This document shows, in pieces, positions 8,296 through 19,929 of a stretch of DNA of 64,000 nt. Positions within the stretch are counted from its first letter, which is position 1. Every line of letters starts with the position of its first letter. Under the pieces are notes generated by a model. The model was not told the origin of the DNA and did not search any database. It was given only the letters and a program-made list of their open reading frames with translations. The stretch is taken from assembly GCF_040196175.1 (NCBI RefSeq), contig NZ_JBEFNF010000001.1, forward strand, positions 930,001-994,000, read 5' to 3'. The position numbers and the translations under genes were made by a program. Source of the DNA: Halospina sp040196175 (GTDB taxonomy: Bacteria; Pseudomonadota; Gammaproteobacteria; Pseudomonadales; Oleiphilaceae).

Positions 8296-8384
8296 GCACG
8301 CGGTGTTACCGGATTCTAGAAAGGGGGGCCGGTACCGTCAATTACAGCGGGTAAGTTTTAATGTAGTTTGCGTTAACCGCGGGG

Positions 8385-9176
8385 TCAGCCCCGGAAGCTG
8401 TCTTTCCATTGGCGTATCACACCGAACACACGATCAGCCGTCAGGTCATCCTCGCCGGCCCTGGTTTCTGCTGCTTTCACTACTGCGGGGTCATCCCAGC
8501 GCAAGAAGGGATTGAGGCGTCGCTCTTGACCCAGGGTTGTGGGTATCGTCGGCTGGCCGTCATTTAGCAGCTGATCCACCTTCTTCTGATAGTCTGCCAG
8601 CCCGGTTTCGTCCGGTGTGACCGCGCGCGCGAAGGCGACATTGGCGCGGGTGTATTCATGCCCGCAGCACACCAGCGTGTTGTCTGGCCATTCACGGAGC
8701 TTTGCCAGGGAGGCGCGCATATGAACCGGATTGCCCTCGAACAGCCGGCCACAGCCGCAGGCGAACAGGGCATCACCACAGAGCGTGATGGGTTGGCTGA
8801 GGCCGGAGCTGTCGCTGTTGAAGGCAATGTGATCCAGAGTATGGCCGGGTACGGCCAGAATCCGGAACGCCAGGTCCCGCCAGGTCAGTGTATCGCCTTC
8901 GTGTAGGCTGTGGGTTATCCCCTTGAAGGGGGAGTCCGCGGGACCGTGAACCGGAATGTCGCCGTTACTGGCAAGTGCTGCCACACCATGGGTGTGATCC
9001 GGATGATGATGTGTCAGGAGTACGCCCTCCAGACTCAGATCGTTGTGTTCGAGAAAGTCCCGGGGTGCTTTTGTTTCGCCGGGATCCACGATCAGGGCAC
9101 CGTTGCTTTCGGTGTCATGGATACACCAGATGTAATTGTCACTGAGCGCGGGGATGGCATCGACCTGATAACTCAT
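8385..9176 (-). CDS. gloB: Hydroxyacylglutathione hydrolase (glyoxalase II)
   Basis: 263-residue metallo-beta-lactamase-fold enzyme that hydrolyses S-D-lactoylglutathione to D-lactate and glutathione in methylglyoxal detoxification. The binuclear metal motif THHHPDHTHG (T-H-x-H-x-D-H) is at residues 54-63. Further ligand regions VPGHTLDHIAF and LVCCGHEYT are present. The C-terminal substrate-binding part has NPFLRW. Standard length. It is followed by mltD on the same strand and divergent from the methyltransferase-rnhA-dnaQ operon. Confidence 0.96.
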   Translation of the reverse strand: MSYQVDAIPALSDNYIWCIHDTESNGALIVDPGETKAPRDFLEHNDLSLEGVLLTHHHPDHTHGVAALASNGDIPVHGPADSPFKGITHSLHEGDTLTWRDLAFRILAVPGHTLDHIAFNSDSSGLSQPITLCGDALFACGCGRLFEGNPVHMRASLAKLREWPDNTLVCCGHEYTRANVAFARAVTPDETGLADYQKKVDQLLNDGQPTIPTTLGQERRLNPFLRWDDPAVVKAAETRAGEDDLTADRVFGVIRQWKDSFRG

Positions 9177-9300
9177 GGCACGGACTCCGTTTCTGGACTG
9201 CGTGACCCATTATAGGCGTTGCAGCGGCTGTGACGACAGCGTGCTTGCCAGTTGCCGCACAGGCCTCGACAATTAGGTATCACAGATACGAGGAATCACG

Positions 9301-10089
9301 ATGAACGGAGAGGCATTCGCACACTGGCTCGACACGGGGCTGGGGTCGGCACTGATGAGTCAGGAGCAGGCCTGCGTGGCGACGGCCATGACCCGTGTGT
9401 TCGGGAACCGCCACCTTGAGGTGGGAGTGAGTTCAGCGCGGGCAGTGACACCGAGTCTGCCGCATGGGCAACAACCGTTGGTAGTACCCGCCGCCAACGG
9501 TGACACGGATCGCGGGCCAGTGGTTGCGAGACCGGAAGAGTTGCCTTTCCATGATGACTGGATGGATTCGGTCGTTCTGCATCATACTCTGGATCTGGCA
9601 GAGGACCCGCATCAGGCTCTGCGAGAGGCGGTGAGAGTGGTGCGCTCTGGGGGCCAGGTTATCGTGGTCGGATTCAACCCCCTTGGATTATGGGGGCTTC
9701 GACAATTGCTGGAACCACAGCGCGGTGTTCCCTGGAACAGTCGTTTCCTGCTGGCACGCCGCGTTCAGGAGTGGGCTCAGGTGCTGGGCTGTTGTGTTGC
9801 GCCACCACGTTATGGATTTTTCCGGCCCCCGGTAGGAGGGCAGCATTTTCTGAATCGGCTTGCTTTTCTGGAGCCTTTCTACGAGCGCGGGTTACAGGTC
9901 CCTCTCGGCGGTTTCTACTGTCTTGTTGCCGAGAAACGGGATGCTGCCGGGATCCCGCTAAAACCAGTCATACCAGAACCCAAAGTAGTAGCCATGCCGG
10001 TTGCAAATCGTAACGTGTCACCCGGGGTGCGAGCGCCCAGACTGAGGGTCAAGGGGCCGAGCTCGGGTGATACTGGAGACCAATCATGA
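9301..10089 (+). CDS. Class I SAM-dependent methyltransferase (YafS-like)
   Basis: 262 residues. A methyltransferase_11-type core is visible (ARPEELPFHDDWMDSVVLHH, then LREAVRVVRSGGQVIVVGFNPLGLWG), although the usual glycine-rich motif I near residue 45 is weak (LEVGVSSARAV). The substrate is unknown; E. coli yafS occupies the same position between gloB and rnhA. The C-terminal 45 residues are rich in Pro, Val and Arg and look disordered. The stop overlaps the rnhA start (ATGA), so the genes are coupled. Confidence 0.85.
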   Translation: MNGEAFAHWLDTGLGSALMSQEQACVATAMTRVFGNRHLEVGVSSARAVTPSLPHGQQPLVVPAANGDTDRGPVVARPEELPFHDDWMDSVVLHHTLDLAEDPHQALREAVRVVRSGGQVIVVGFNPLGLWGLRQLLEPQRGVPWNSRFLLARRVQEWAQVLGCCVAPPRYGFFRPPVGGQHFLNRLAFLEPFYERGLQVPLGGFYCLVAEKRDAAGIPLKPVIPEPKVVAMPVANRNVSPGVRAPRLRVKGPSSGDTGDQS

Positions 10090-10532
10090 GTCAGGTGACG
10101 CTGTACACGGATGGCGCCTGCAAAGGTAACCCCGGGCCGGGAGGTTGGGGCGTGGTACTGTTTTATGGTGACCACGAGAAGCACCTTTGGGGCGGCGAAC
10201 CGAATACCACCAATAATAGGATGGAACTGAAAGCTGCTATCGAGGGTCTGGCCGCGCTCAAGCGTCAGTGCGATGTGGATCTGTATACCGATTCCCAGTA
10301 CGTACGTAACGGCATCAACCAGTGGATGGCCAACTGGAAACGTAACGGTTGGCGTACATCGGCGCGCAAGCCGGTTAAAAACGCGGAACTTTGGCAGCGA
10401 CTGGATGAGCTGGTGCAGTCGCACCGCATCCAATGGCACTGGGTGCGGGGCCACAGTGGCAATGATGGCAATGAACAGGCCGATGCCCTGGCTAACCGGG
10501 GTGCGGCTGATGTGATGGAAGGTAAGGGCTGA
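10086..10532 (+). CDS. rnhA: Ribonuclease HI
   Basis: 148-residue RNase HI, which degrades the RNA strand of RNA:DNA hybrids during replication and R-loop removal. All active-site carboxylates are visible: Asp in YTDGACKGNPGPGG, Glu in NNRMELKAA, Asp in LYTDSQYV and the terminal Asp in NEQADALA, with the catalytic His in GHSGNDGNE. The basic handle region (NGWRTSARKPVKN) is present. Overlaps the methyltransferase gene by 4 bp and sits 2 bp before dnaQ. Confidence 0.98.
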   Translation: MSQVTLYTDGACKGNPGPGGWGVVLFYGDHEKHLWGGEPNTTNNRMELKAAIEGLAALKRQCDVDLYTDSQYVRNGINQWMANWKRNGWRTSARKPVKNAELWQRLDELVQSHRIQWHWVRGHSGNDGNEQADALANRGAADVMEGKG

Positions 10533-10534
10533 AT

Positions 10535-11242
10535 ATGCGCCAGATCGTGCTGGATACTGAAACCACGGGGTTGGAACCAGAGCAGGGCCATCGAATCATA
10601 GAGATCGGCTGTGTGGAGGTGGCGAATCGGGAACTGACAGGTCGTCATTACCACGTGTACATCAATCCGGAACGGGAGGTGGAAGACAGCGCCGTCGAGG
10701 TTCATGGCATCACCAATGAATTCCTTGCGGATAAACCGACGTTCCAGGATATTGCACACGACTTTCTGGAGTTTATCCGTGGGGCTGAGCTGATCATCCA
10801 TAATGCGCCCTTTGATGTGGGTTTCATGGATCATGAGTTTGGGATGCTCAACGCTGGCTACCCCCGGACGGCGGATGTATGTGGTATCCGGGATTCGCTG
10901 CTGATGGCGCGTAATAAGCATCCCGGGCAGAAAAACAATCTGGATGTGCTATGCCGTCGCTACGGCATCGACAACAGCAACCGGGAGCTGCACGGCGCAC
11001 TTCTGGACGCCGAGATTCTGGCCCTCGTCTATCTGGCGATGACCGGGGGGCAGACCGCATTATCTCTGGGCGAGGCTGAGGAGGGAGAAGAAGTCGCTAC
11101 CGAAATACGCCGCCTTGGTTCGGACCGGTCACCATTGCCCGTTCCCGAACCGGGTGCCGATGAACTGAGCGCACACCGGGCGTTTCTGGATGGTATGGCC
11201 GAGAAGACCGCTGTGCTCTGGAATGAGCAGGGGATTTGTTGA
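10535..11242 (+). CDS. dnaQ: DNA polymerase III epsilon subunit (3'-5' proofreading exonuclease)
   Basis: 235-residue DEDDh exonuclease, the proofreading subunit of the replicative polymerase. Exo I motif LDTETTGLEPEQGHRIIEIG at the N-terminus, Exo II in HNAPFDVGFMDHEF, and Exo III with the catalytic His in HGALLDAEILALVYL are all present. The C-terminal tail after residue 180 is acidic and variable, as expected for the alpha-subunit tether. Same operon as rnhA. Confidence 0.97.
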   Translation: MRQIVLDTETTGLEPEQGHRIIEIGCVEVANRELTGRHYHVYINPEREVEDSAVEVHGITNEFLADKPTFQDIAHDFLEFIRGAELIIHNAPFDVGFMDHEFGMLNAGYPRTADVCGIRDSLLMARNKHPGQKNNLDVLCRRYGIDNSNRELHGALLDAEILALVYLAMTGGQTALSLGEAEEGEEVATEIRRLGSDRSPLPVPEPGADELSAHRAFLDGMAEKTAVLWNEQGIC

Positions 11243-11288
11243 GAAAACTGAGAAACCTGCTACAGGTTATTGAACATCTAAATTCATA

Positions 11289-13013
11289 ATGGGACTCCCG
11301 TTTATGGTGCAGGCGTCACTGGCAAGCAAGACACAGTCCTTCGGGCTGGTTCGTGAGGAAATTGAACAGACGATCGGCCATGCGGAGCAGAGTCTTGAGC
11401 AGTTTCAGGAGAATCGTGAGAGCGAGGAAGACCTGCAGAACTGTGTGGATTATCTCAATCAGCTGCGTGGGATCTTCTCGCTGGTGGAACTCAAAGGAGG
11501 CGCACTTCTCTGCCAGGAGGCTGTGGTCCTTGCGAACGAGGTGCCGGTGGGCGCCACCGATGACAAAAACAACCTTCTGACCGCCCTCAGTAACGCCCTT
11601 TTCACGCTGAGACGCTACATTGAATACTACCAGCGCCAGCAGGTGGACCGGCCGGAGCTGCTGCTGCCAGTGGTGAACGAAATCCGTGAGGCACGCCGGG
11701 ATGCCCCCTACCCGGATTCCTGGTTCTTCGGGGCAGGTCTGAGCGTGGCGCCTGATTTCTGCAGCGAGCGTTCGGTACCACAGATTGAGACAACGAACGA
11801 GGCTGATTTTGAAGTGCACGCCCGCCGGTTCCGTCTGATGTATCAGGTCGGATTACTCGGTGTACTGCGCAATCAGGATCAGCGCACCAGTCGGCGTCTG
11901 ATCGCCCGTGCGGCCCATGGCCTGGCAAGGCTTTGCGGGGGCGGTGCCATGCAGTCTTTCTGGTGTCTGGCGAGCATGACAGCCGATGTGCTCCAGGAGC
12001 AGGATCTACCCATCGAGCGCAACCGCAAGCGGCTTTTCATGCGCATCGAAAAGCAGGCACGGGATCTGGTTTACAGCCGCAGTTCGGTCGCGCAGCAATC
12101 ACCTCCGGATCCTCTGTTGCGTGAGCTGGTCTATATCCTCTATCGCAGCGGTTCAACAAACCCTGAGGTGCGCAGCATGCTGAGTGGCGCTGGCCTGGAT
12201 CAGCCTGATATCACTGAGTCTGAGTTGATTGAGCACCAGCGTCATCTCTACGGCCCCGGTGCCGACGTCCTGCGATCCTTTGCGAATGCGATTAACGAAG
12301 AGCTCACTGAACTCAAAGATCGTCTGGATATTGTTGAGCGCGGGATTGACCCGGATACCACTGAGCTAGCAACCATCGCTGCGGCTCTGGAACGGGTGGG
12401 TAACTCTCTGCTCATTCTGGACCTGCATCAGCTGAGCTCGCTGGCGCGCCAGGAAGCCGTCCGGCTCAGGGACTGGGAGGAAAAGGGGGCTCTGCCTTCC
12501 GAGACCGAGCTTTATGCTGTTGCGGATGCCGTCCTGAACATCGAGGAGGCTTCTCAGCATCTAGCGAGTCATGGCATTACGGCCGAGACTGATCGCCTTG
12601 CGCAGAAGGTGCGCCGCGAGGAGGGGTCGATCTTCGTTCAGGAGTCGCTGATTGTGCTCAGTGACGAGGCGAGATCAGCGCTTACTCTTGCGAAACAGGC
12701 CATTACCGCTTTTCTTGAATCCGATTTCGACAAGCTTCATCTGGCCAATGTACCGGCAACGCTGCGCAGCATTGAAGGGGGCATGCGACTTCTTCAGAAC
12801 GATCATGCGGCGCGTGTTGTGGCGCAGGTAACAGACGCGATCGAGTCCCAGCTTCTGAACACCCAACAGCCTCCGGAATCACGGATTCTGGAAGCGCTTG
12901 CCGACGCGATAACGTCTCTGGAGTATTACATTGAGGAACTGGGGATGGATGCCGAACCGAATCCGGAGCTGCTGCGTTTGGCTGATACGTCACTTCAGGA
13001 TGTGGGACTCTGA
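11289..13013 (+). CDS. Stand-alone ChpA/PilL N-terminal-like (degenerate Hpt array) protein
   Basis: 574 residues of helical, acidic sequence resembling the N-terminal region of ChpA/PilL hybrid sensor kinases: an opening EEIEQTIGHAEQSLEQF, then DYLNQLRGIFSLVELKG, which has the layout of a ChpA Hpt helix. At the position of the phosphorylated His in Hpt domains there is Arg (QLRG). No kinase, CheW or receiver domain follows, and there is no membrane segment. A scaffold or decoy partner for a twitching or chemotaxis phosphorelay is plausible. The assignment rests on pattern memory. The ATG at 11289 lies 46 bp after dnaQ; a second ATG six codons on is possible. Confidence 0.6.
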   Translation: MGLPFMVQASLASKTQSFGLVREEIEQTIGHAEQSLEQFQENRESEEDLQNCVDYLNQLRGIFSLVELKGGALLCQEAVVLANEVPVGATDDKNNLLTALSNALFTLRRYIEYYQRQQVDRPELLLPVVNEIREARRDAPYPDSWFFGAGLSVAPDFCSERSVPQIETTNEADFEVHARRFRLMYQVGLLGVLRNQDQRTSRRLIARAAHGLARLCGGGAMQSFWCLASMTADVLQEQDLPIERNRKRLFMRIEKQARDLVYSRSSVAQQSPPDPLLRELVYILYRSGSTNPEVRSMLSGAGLDQPDITESELIEHQRHLYGPGADVLRSFANAINEELTELKDRLDIVERGIDPDTTELATIAAALERVGNSLLILDLHQLSSLARQEAVRLRDWEEKGALPSETELYAVADAVLNIEEASQHLASHGITAETDRLAQKVRREEGSIFVQESLIVLSDEARSALTLAKQAITAFLESDFDKLHLANVPATLRSIEGGMRLLQNDHAARVVAQVTDAIESQLLNTQQPPESRILEALADAITSLEYYIEELGMDAEPNPELLRLADTSLQDVGL

Positions 13014-13046
13014 GCGCGTGACTCCAGAAACGATAGGCAAGAAAAA

Positions 13047-13075
13047 CGGGAACGCCACCTGCAATGGCGTTCCCG
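13047..13075 (-). terminator. Rho-independent terminator for the SCP2 gene
   Basis: Perfect 11-bp inverted repeat (CGGGAACGCCA, 7-nt loop, TGGCGTTCCCG) between the convergent stops at 13013 and 13085. On the minus strand the stem is followed by GTTTTTC, so it should stop transcripts of the SCP2 gene. It may also stop the plus-strand gene less efficiently. Confidence 0.85.
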
Positions 13076-13084
13076 GACTTGGCA

Positions 13085-13399
13085 TCAGCCGATATTGAAC
13101 AGCTCGCTCAGTTTTGTTGCCAGCATCATATCGCCTTCAGCACGCAGCTGACCGGCCATGAATGCCTGCATGCCATCGGTCTCGCCACTTACAATGCCCT
13201 GCAGTGTTTCTGAGTTCATAATGAGCGTTACAGACGGATCGTCATGCTTACCGTCTTTGAGCTCACAGGTACCATCCTTGATGATCAGGTGATGGGATCC
13301 ATCGTCCTCGATATCAAACTGGAATACCAGATCCAGGCCGGCAGCAGCGTCCGCGTTGAAGTTTTTCTCGAGTTTTTCGAATACGGATTGTACAGACAT
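13085..13399 (-). CDS. SCP2 sterol-binding domain-containing protein
   Basis: 104-residue single SCP-2 fold protein. Typical features: N-terminal SVFEKLEKNFNADAA, the strand pattern FQFDIEDDGSHHLIIKDG, then VTLIMNSETLQGIVSGETDG and the C-terminal FMAGQLRAEGDMMLATKL. Such small bacterial SCP2 proteins bind lipids or acyl chains; no enzymatic partner is identified here. I use the ATG at 13399, preceded by AAGGAC. The longer open frame to 13441 has no family similarity. Confidence 0.9.
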   Translation of the reverse strand: MSVQSVFEKLEKNFNADAAAGLDLVFQFDIEDDGSHHLIIKDGTCELKDGKHDDPSVTLIMNSETLQGIVSGETDGMQAFMAGQLRAEGDMMLATKLSELFNIG

Positions 13400-13597
13400 G
13401 CTCGAAGTCCTTGATTGCCGTTGTTGTCTCGCCATGGGCATGGCTTCCGAGCGACTTTAGGCGGGGGCGTCAGTACTGTCAAGCTTGATCGAACGCTTGT
13501 TTGAATGCTGTGAGCTGGCTGGGTCTTATCCTCACCTGTGGTGACGCGTAGAATACGAATGGTCTTTTGATAGAATCTCTTGCGAAAGGAGTAACTG

Positions 13598-14647
13598 GTG
13601 GAAATTCTGGCGGAGTACGGGCTTTTTCTGGCCAAGATAGTGACCTTCGTCGTGGCGGCACTGATCGTTGCCGCCATGGTCATGTCCGCGGCTCAGCGCG
13701 CGCGGGGCCAGGAGGATGAAGGTGAGCTCCAGGTAACCCGGATCAACGATCAGCTCCGGGATAACCGGGAAACGCTGGAGGCGCAGCTGCATCAAGGCGC
13801 TGGCCGCAAACGCTGGCTGAAGGATCGACGGCGCAGCAAAAAGAAAGAAAAGAAGGCTGAACAGAAAAAGGATGGCAATGCTGAACGCCGGGAGCGGCTC
13901 TATGTGGTGGACTTTGAGGGCGATCTCAAAGCCAGCCAGACCGCCGATCTTCGCCATTGCATAACATCCATACTTGGCGTGGCCGAACCGGAACGCGATG
14001 AAGTGATGGTTCGCCTGGAAAGTTCCGGCGGTATGGTTCATTCCTATGGCTATGCGGCGGCTCAACTGGACCGGATCCGACGTTCGGGGCTGCCTCTGAC
14101 CGCCTGCGTGGATAAAGTGGCTGCGAGTGGCGGCTACATGATGGCTTGTGTGGCGGATCGGATCATTGCCTCCCCATTCGCTATTCTGGGCTCCATCGGG
14201 GTGGTGGCACAGTTACCCAATGTGCACCGTCTGCTCAAGCGCAATGATGTGGACTTCGAGGTTCTGACAGCGGGCGAGTACAAGCGCACACTGACGGTAT
14301 TCGGCGAGAACACTGAGAAAGGGCGCCGCAAGTTCACAGAGGACCTCGAACAGACCCATCAGCTTTTCAAGGATTACGTCAGCGAGCATCGCCCGGTAGT
14401 GAACATCGACCAGGTTGCAACCGGGGAGATCTGGTTCGGGCGTCAAGCCCTTGATGTCAATCTGGCGGATGAGCTTAAGACGTCCGACCAGGTGATGACT
14501 GAGGCTTGTGATGAGCGTGATGTATTTCTTGTGCGTTACGAGCGCCGCCGGACCCTGCCAGAGAAGCTTGGATTGAGCGCGGTGAGTGCGGTTGAGTCCG
14601 GTATCATGCGAGGTGTCGAGTGGCTCCGCGCAGGGCGTTTCCAGTGA
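13598..14647 (+). CDS. sohB: Probable inner-membrane protease SohB (S49 family)
   Basis: 349-residue signal-peptide-peptidase-like serine protease. GTG start with AAAGGAG at ideal spacing. One membrane helix (residues 9-29) is followed by a highly charged Lys/Arg segment (RRSKKKEKKAEQKK). The S49 domain follows, with the Ser region DKVAASGGYMMACVADRI and downstream SPFAILGSIGVVAQLPN. The catalytic Lys probably lies in GEYKRTLTVFGENTEKG. Length and architecture match SohB (349 residues in E. coli). Confidence 0.95.
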   Translation: MEILAEYGLFLAKIVTFVVAALIVAAMVMSAAQRARGQEDEGELQVTRINDQLRDNRETLEAQLHQGAGRKRWLKDRRRSKKKEKKAEQKKDGNAERRERLYVVDFEGDLKASQTADLRHCITSILGVAEPERDEVMVRLESSGGMVHSYGYAAAQLDRIRRSGLPLTACVDKVAASGGYMMACVADRIIASPFAILGSIGVVAQLPNVHRLLKRNDVDFEVLTAGEYKRTLTVFGENTEKGRRKFTEDLEQTHQLFKDYVSEHRPVVNIDQVATGEIWFGRQALDVNLADELKTSDQVMTEACDERDVFLVRYERRRTLPEKLGLSAVSAVESGIMRGVEWLRAGRFQ

Positions 14648-14735
14648 TTGGCAGTTGAAACTGGCAAGGGGCCTCAAAGCGGGTTATCATGAAGACATGC
14701 GCCGATTATCGATAAGCACTTGATGGGAGAAAGCA

Positions 14736-14876
14736 ATGAGCTACGGCAACCAGAACGAAGCGCGGCAGAATGATGCCGGGCCCAGTGAAAAGGATGAACG
14801 CGTTGATGCGTTCGCCGCTGTTGGATTGATCCTGCTGTTCGTCGCACTTGCGACCACATTTGTCGCCACGCAGTAA
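14736..14876 (+). CDS. 46-residue single-pass membrane protein
   Basis: Short open frame with a good GGGAGA site 6 bp before its ATG. The hydrophilic N-terminus (SYGNQNEARQNDAGPSEKDE) is followed by one membrane helix (about residues 25-44, VDAFAAVGLILLFVALATTF). No known family recognised. It stands alone between sohB and the convergent DUF2970 gene. Start site, codon use and membrane helix argue for a real small protein. Confidence 0.6.
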   Translation: MSYGNQNEARQNDAGPSEKDERVDAFAAVGLILLFVALATTFVATQ

Positions 14877-14899
14877 CAGTGGCGTGTGATGCCGGGGGG

Positions 14900-15118
14900 T
14901 CAGGCCGCCCCGGTGCTTTCCAGAACCAGCTTCACGATTAGCGCAATACCCACTACGAACATCACGCCAAAGATTACGCCGCCAACAATGAAGGGCCAGG
15001 GCGAGGATGCGCTGAAATCCCGTTCCCGGTTGCTTTCCGAATTAACACCCAGGGCTGCGGCCAGAATGCTGACGACTACTTGCCAGAAGCTAGGCTTGTT
15101 CCGTTGCGTATCGTTCAT
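14900..15118 (-). CDS. DUF2970 family small membrane protein
   Basis: 72 residues with the DUF2970 signature: SFWQVVVSILAAALGV, then SNRERDF and a C-terminal membrane helix (PFIVGGVIFGVMFVVGIALI). Function unknown; found in many beta- and gammaproteobacteria. A GGAGG ribosome site precedes the ATG. It lies downstream of metH but behind the metH terminator, so it is probably transcribed on its own. Confidence 0.88.
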   Translation of the reverse strand: MNDTQRNKPSFWQVVVSILAAALGVNSESNRERDFSASSPWPFIVGGVIFGVMFVVGIALIVKLVLESTGAA

Positions 15119-15160
15119 TAAACCTCCTGTGGGCTGATTGGCTTCTTATTATAAAGCAAT

Positions 15161-15193
15161 AAAAAACGGGCATCAGGTGGCCTGATGCCCGTT
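15161..15193 (-). terminator. Rho-independent terminator downstream of metH
   Basis: 11-bp perfect inverted repeat CGGGCATCAGG / CCTGATGCCCG with a 3-nt loop (15167-15191). On the minus strand it is followed by TTTTTT, the complement of AAAAAA at 15161-15166. It sits 47 bp after the metH stop. Confidence 0.93.
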
Positions 15194-15239
15194 CAGCTTT
15201 CCGGTTTTCCCCCCTCGCGCGGAGGAGGGCTAGAACGGT

Positions 15240-18938
<3,699 letters not shown>

Positions 18939-18980
18939 TGATTCAACTACCTCATTGTCAGTGTTCGAATCGCGAGACAT

Positions 18981-19250
18981 TAACTATTACGCCAGGCGGA
19001 CACCCTGTAAGGCAGGGAAGAGTCATCCTGAGCATTACCAGAAGGGAGATGCTATCCGTGTCTCTATAGCGGGTTTTGCTTATTGAAGTAGATTCATACT
19101 AACACAGAATCTGCAAAAGTCTTGTCAGTTCATCAAATTTTTTTGATGTTGTACAGTGCTGCCTATTCCCGAGTGGTTTGGTTGGTCTTTTATTCGCAGG
19201 GGAGCTTCCTTACAATAGAGTGACATCTGATCATTAAAAGGGGAGCGGCA
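18981..19250. promoter_or_regulatory. Divergent metH / nfuA control region
   Basis: 270 bp between two divergently transcribed genes, with no convincing gene. The nfuA side has a likely -10 TACAAT at 19211-19216. A perfect 7-bp inverted repeat with a T4 spacer (CATCAAA / TTTGATG, 19131-19148) could be an operator. On the metH side the leader can fold: AGCAT/ATGCT, then a CCCTG/CAGGG hairpin, enclosed by CGGA/TCCG. I could not match it to the SAM, SAH or cobalamin riboswitch consensus. Confidence 0.4.
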
Positions 19251-19835
19251 TTGGATACCGTCACCGTCACCGAATCAGCCCAGCGCTATCTGGGCCAACT
19301 CGTCCAGAAGCAAGACGTAGAAGGGATGGGAGTGCGGCTGTTCGTGACCCAGCCCGGCACCCGTCACGCTGAGACCTGTCTGGCGTACTGCCCGCCCCAT
19401 GAGGTAGTGCCGTCCGATGAGCAACTGGATATGGGCGATTTCCCGCTCTATATTGATTACAACAGCGCCACTTTTCTGGAAGAGGCTGTTATCGATTTTC
19501 AGGAAGACCAGACCGGTGGTCAGCTGACGATCAAGGCACCCAACGCTAAAATGCCGCAGGTGAGCGCGGATGCGCCGCTTTCCGAGCGTCTGGATTACGT
19601 GCTTCAGTCTGAGGTCAATCCCAGTTTGGCGGCGCATGGCGGCGAGGTCTCGCTGGTGGAGCTAACCGACGAAAACGTTGCCGTGCTGCGTTTCGGGGGA
19701 GGGTGCCAAGGCTGTGCAGCGGTGAGCCTCACGCTCAAGCAGGGCGTTGAGCGTACCCTCAAGGAGCAGTTGCCGGAGATTGCCGGCATTGAAGACATAA
19801 CCGACCACTCGTACCGCGAAAACGCCTACTACTGA
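19251..19835 (+). CDS. nfuA: Fe/S biogenesis protein NfuA
   Basis: 194-residue iron-sulfur carrier that delivers 4Fe-4S clusters to target enzymes. The N-terminal half is a degenerate A-type (IscA-like) domain starting VTVTESAQRYLGQLV. The C-terminal Nfu domain carries the cluster-binding C-x-x-C in FGGGCQGCAAVSLTLKQGVE. TTG start with GGGGAG at optimal spacing. Length matches E. coli NfuA (191). Confidence 0.96.
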   Translation: MDTVTVTESAQRYLGQLVQKQDVEGMGVRLFVTQPGTRHAETCLAYCPPHEVVPSDEQLDMGDFPLYIDYNSATFLEEAVIDFQEDQTGGQLTIKAPNAKMPQVSADAPLSERLDYVLQSEVNPSLAAHGGEVSLVELTDENVAVLRFGGGCQGCAAVSLTLKQGVERTLKEQLPEIAGIEDITDHSYRENAYY

Positions 19836-19929
19836 TCGGTGCATCGGTGCCATCAGGCGCTGGTGCATACCGTTAGCGGCTGGTTTCCGCTAGAGTGTGT
19901 GCCTGAATGCGCGTTCAGGGAATGCACAC

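Noticed and set aside
18981..19080. SAM-I, SAH or cobalamin riboswitch upstream of metH
   Set aside because: None of the conserved core strings I know for these classes is present; kept only as an unassigned foldable leader.
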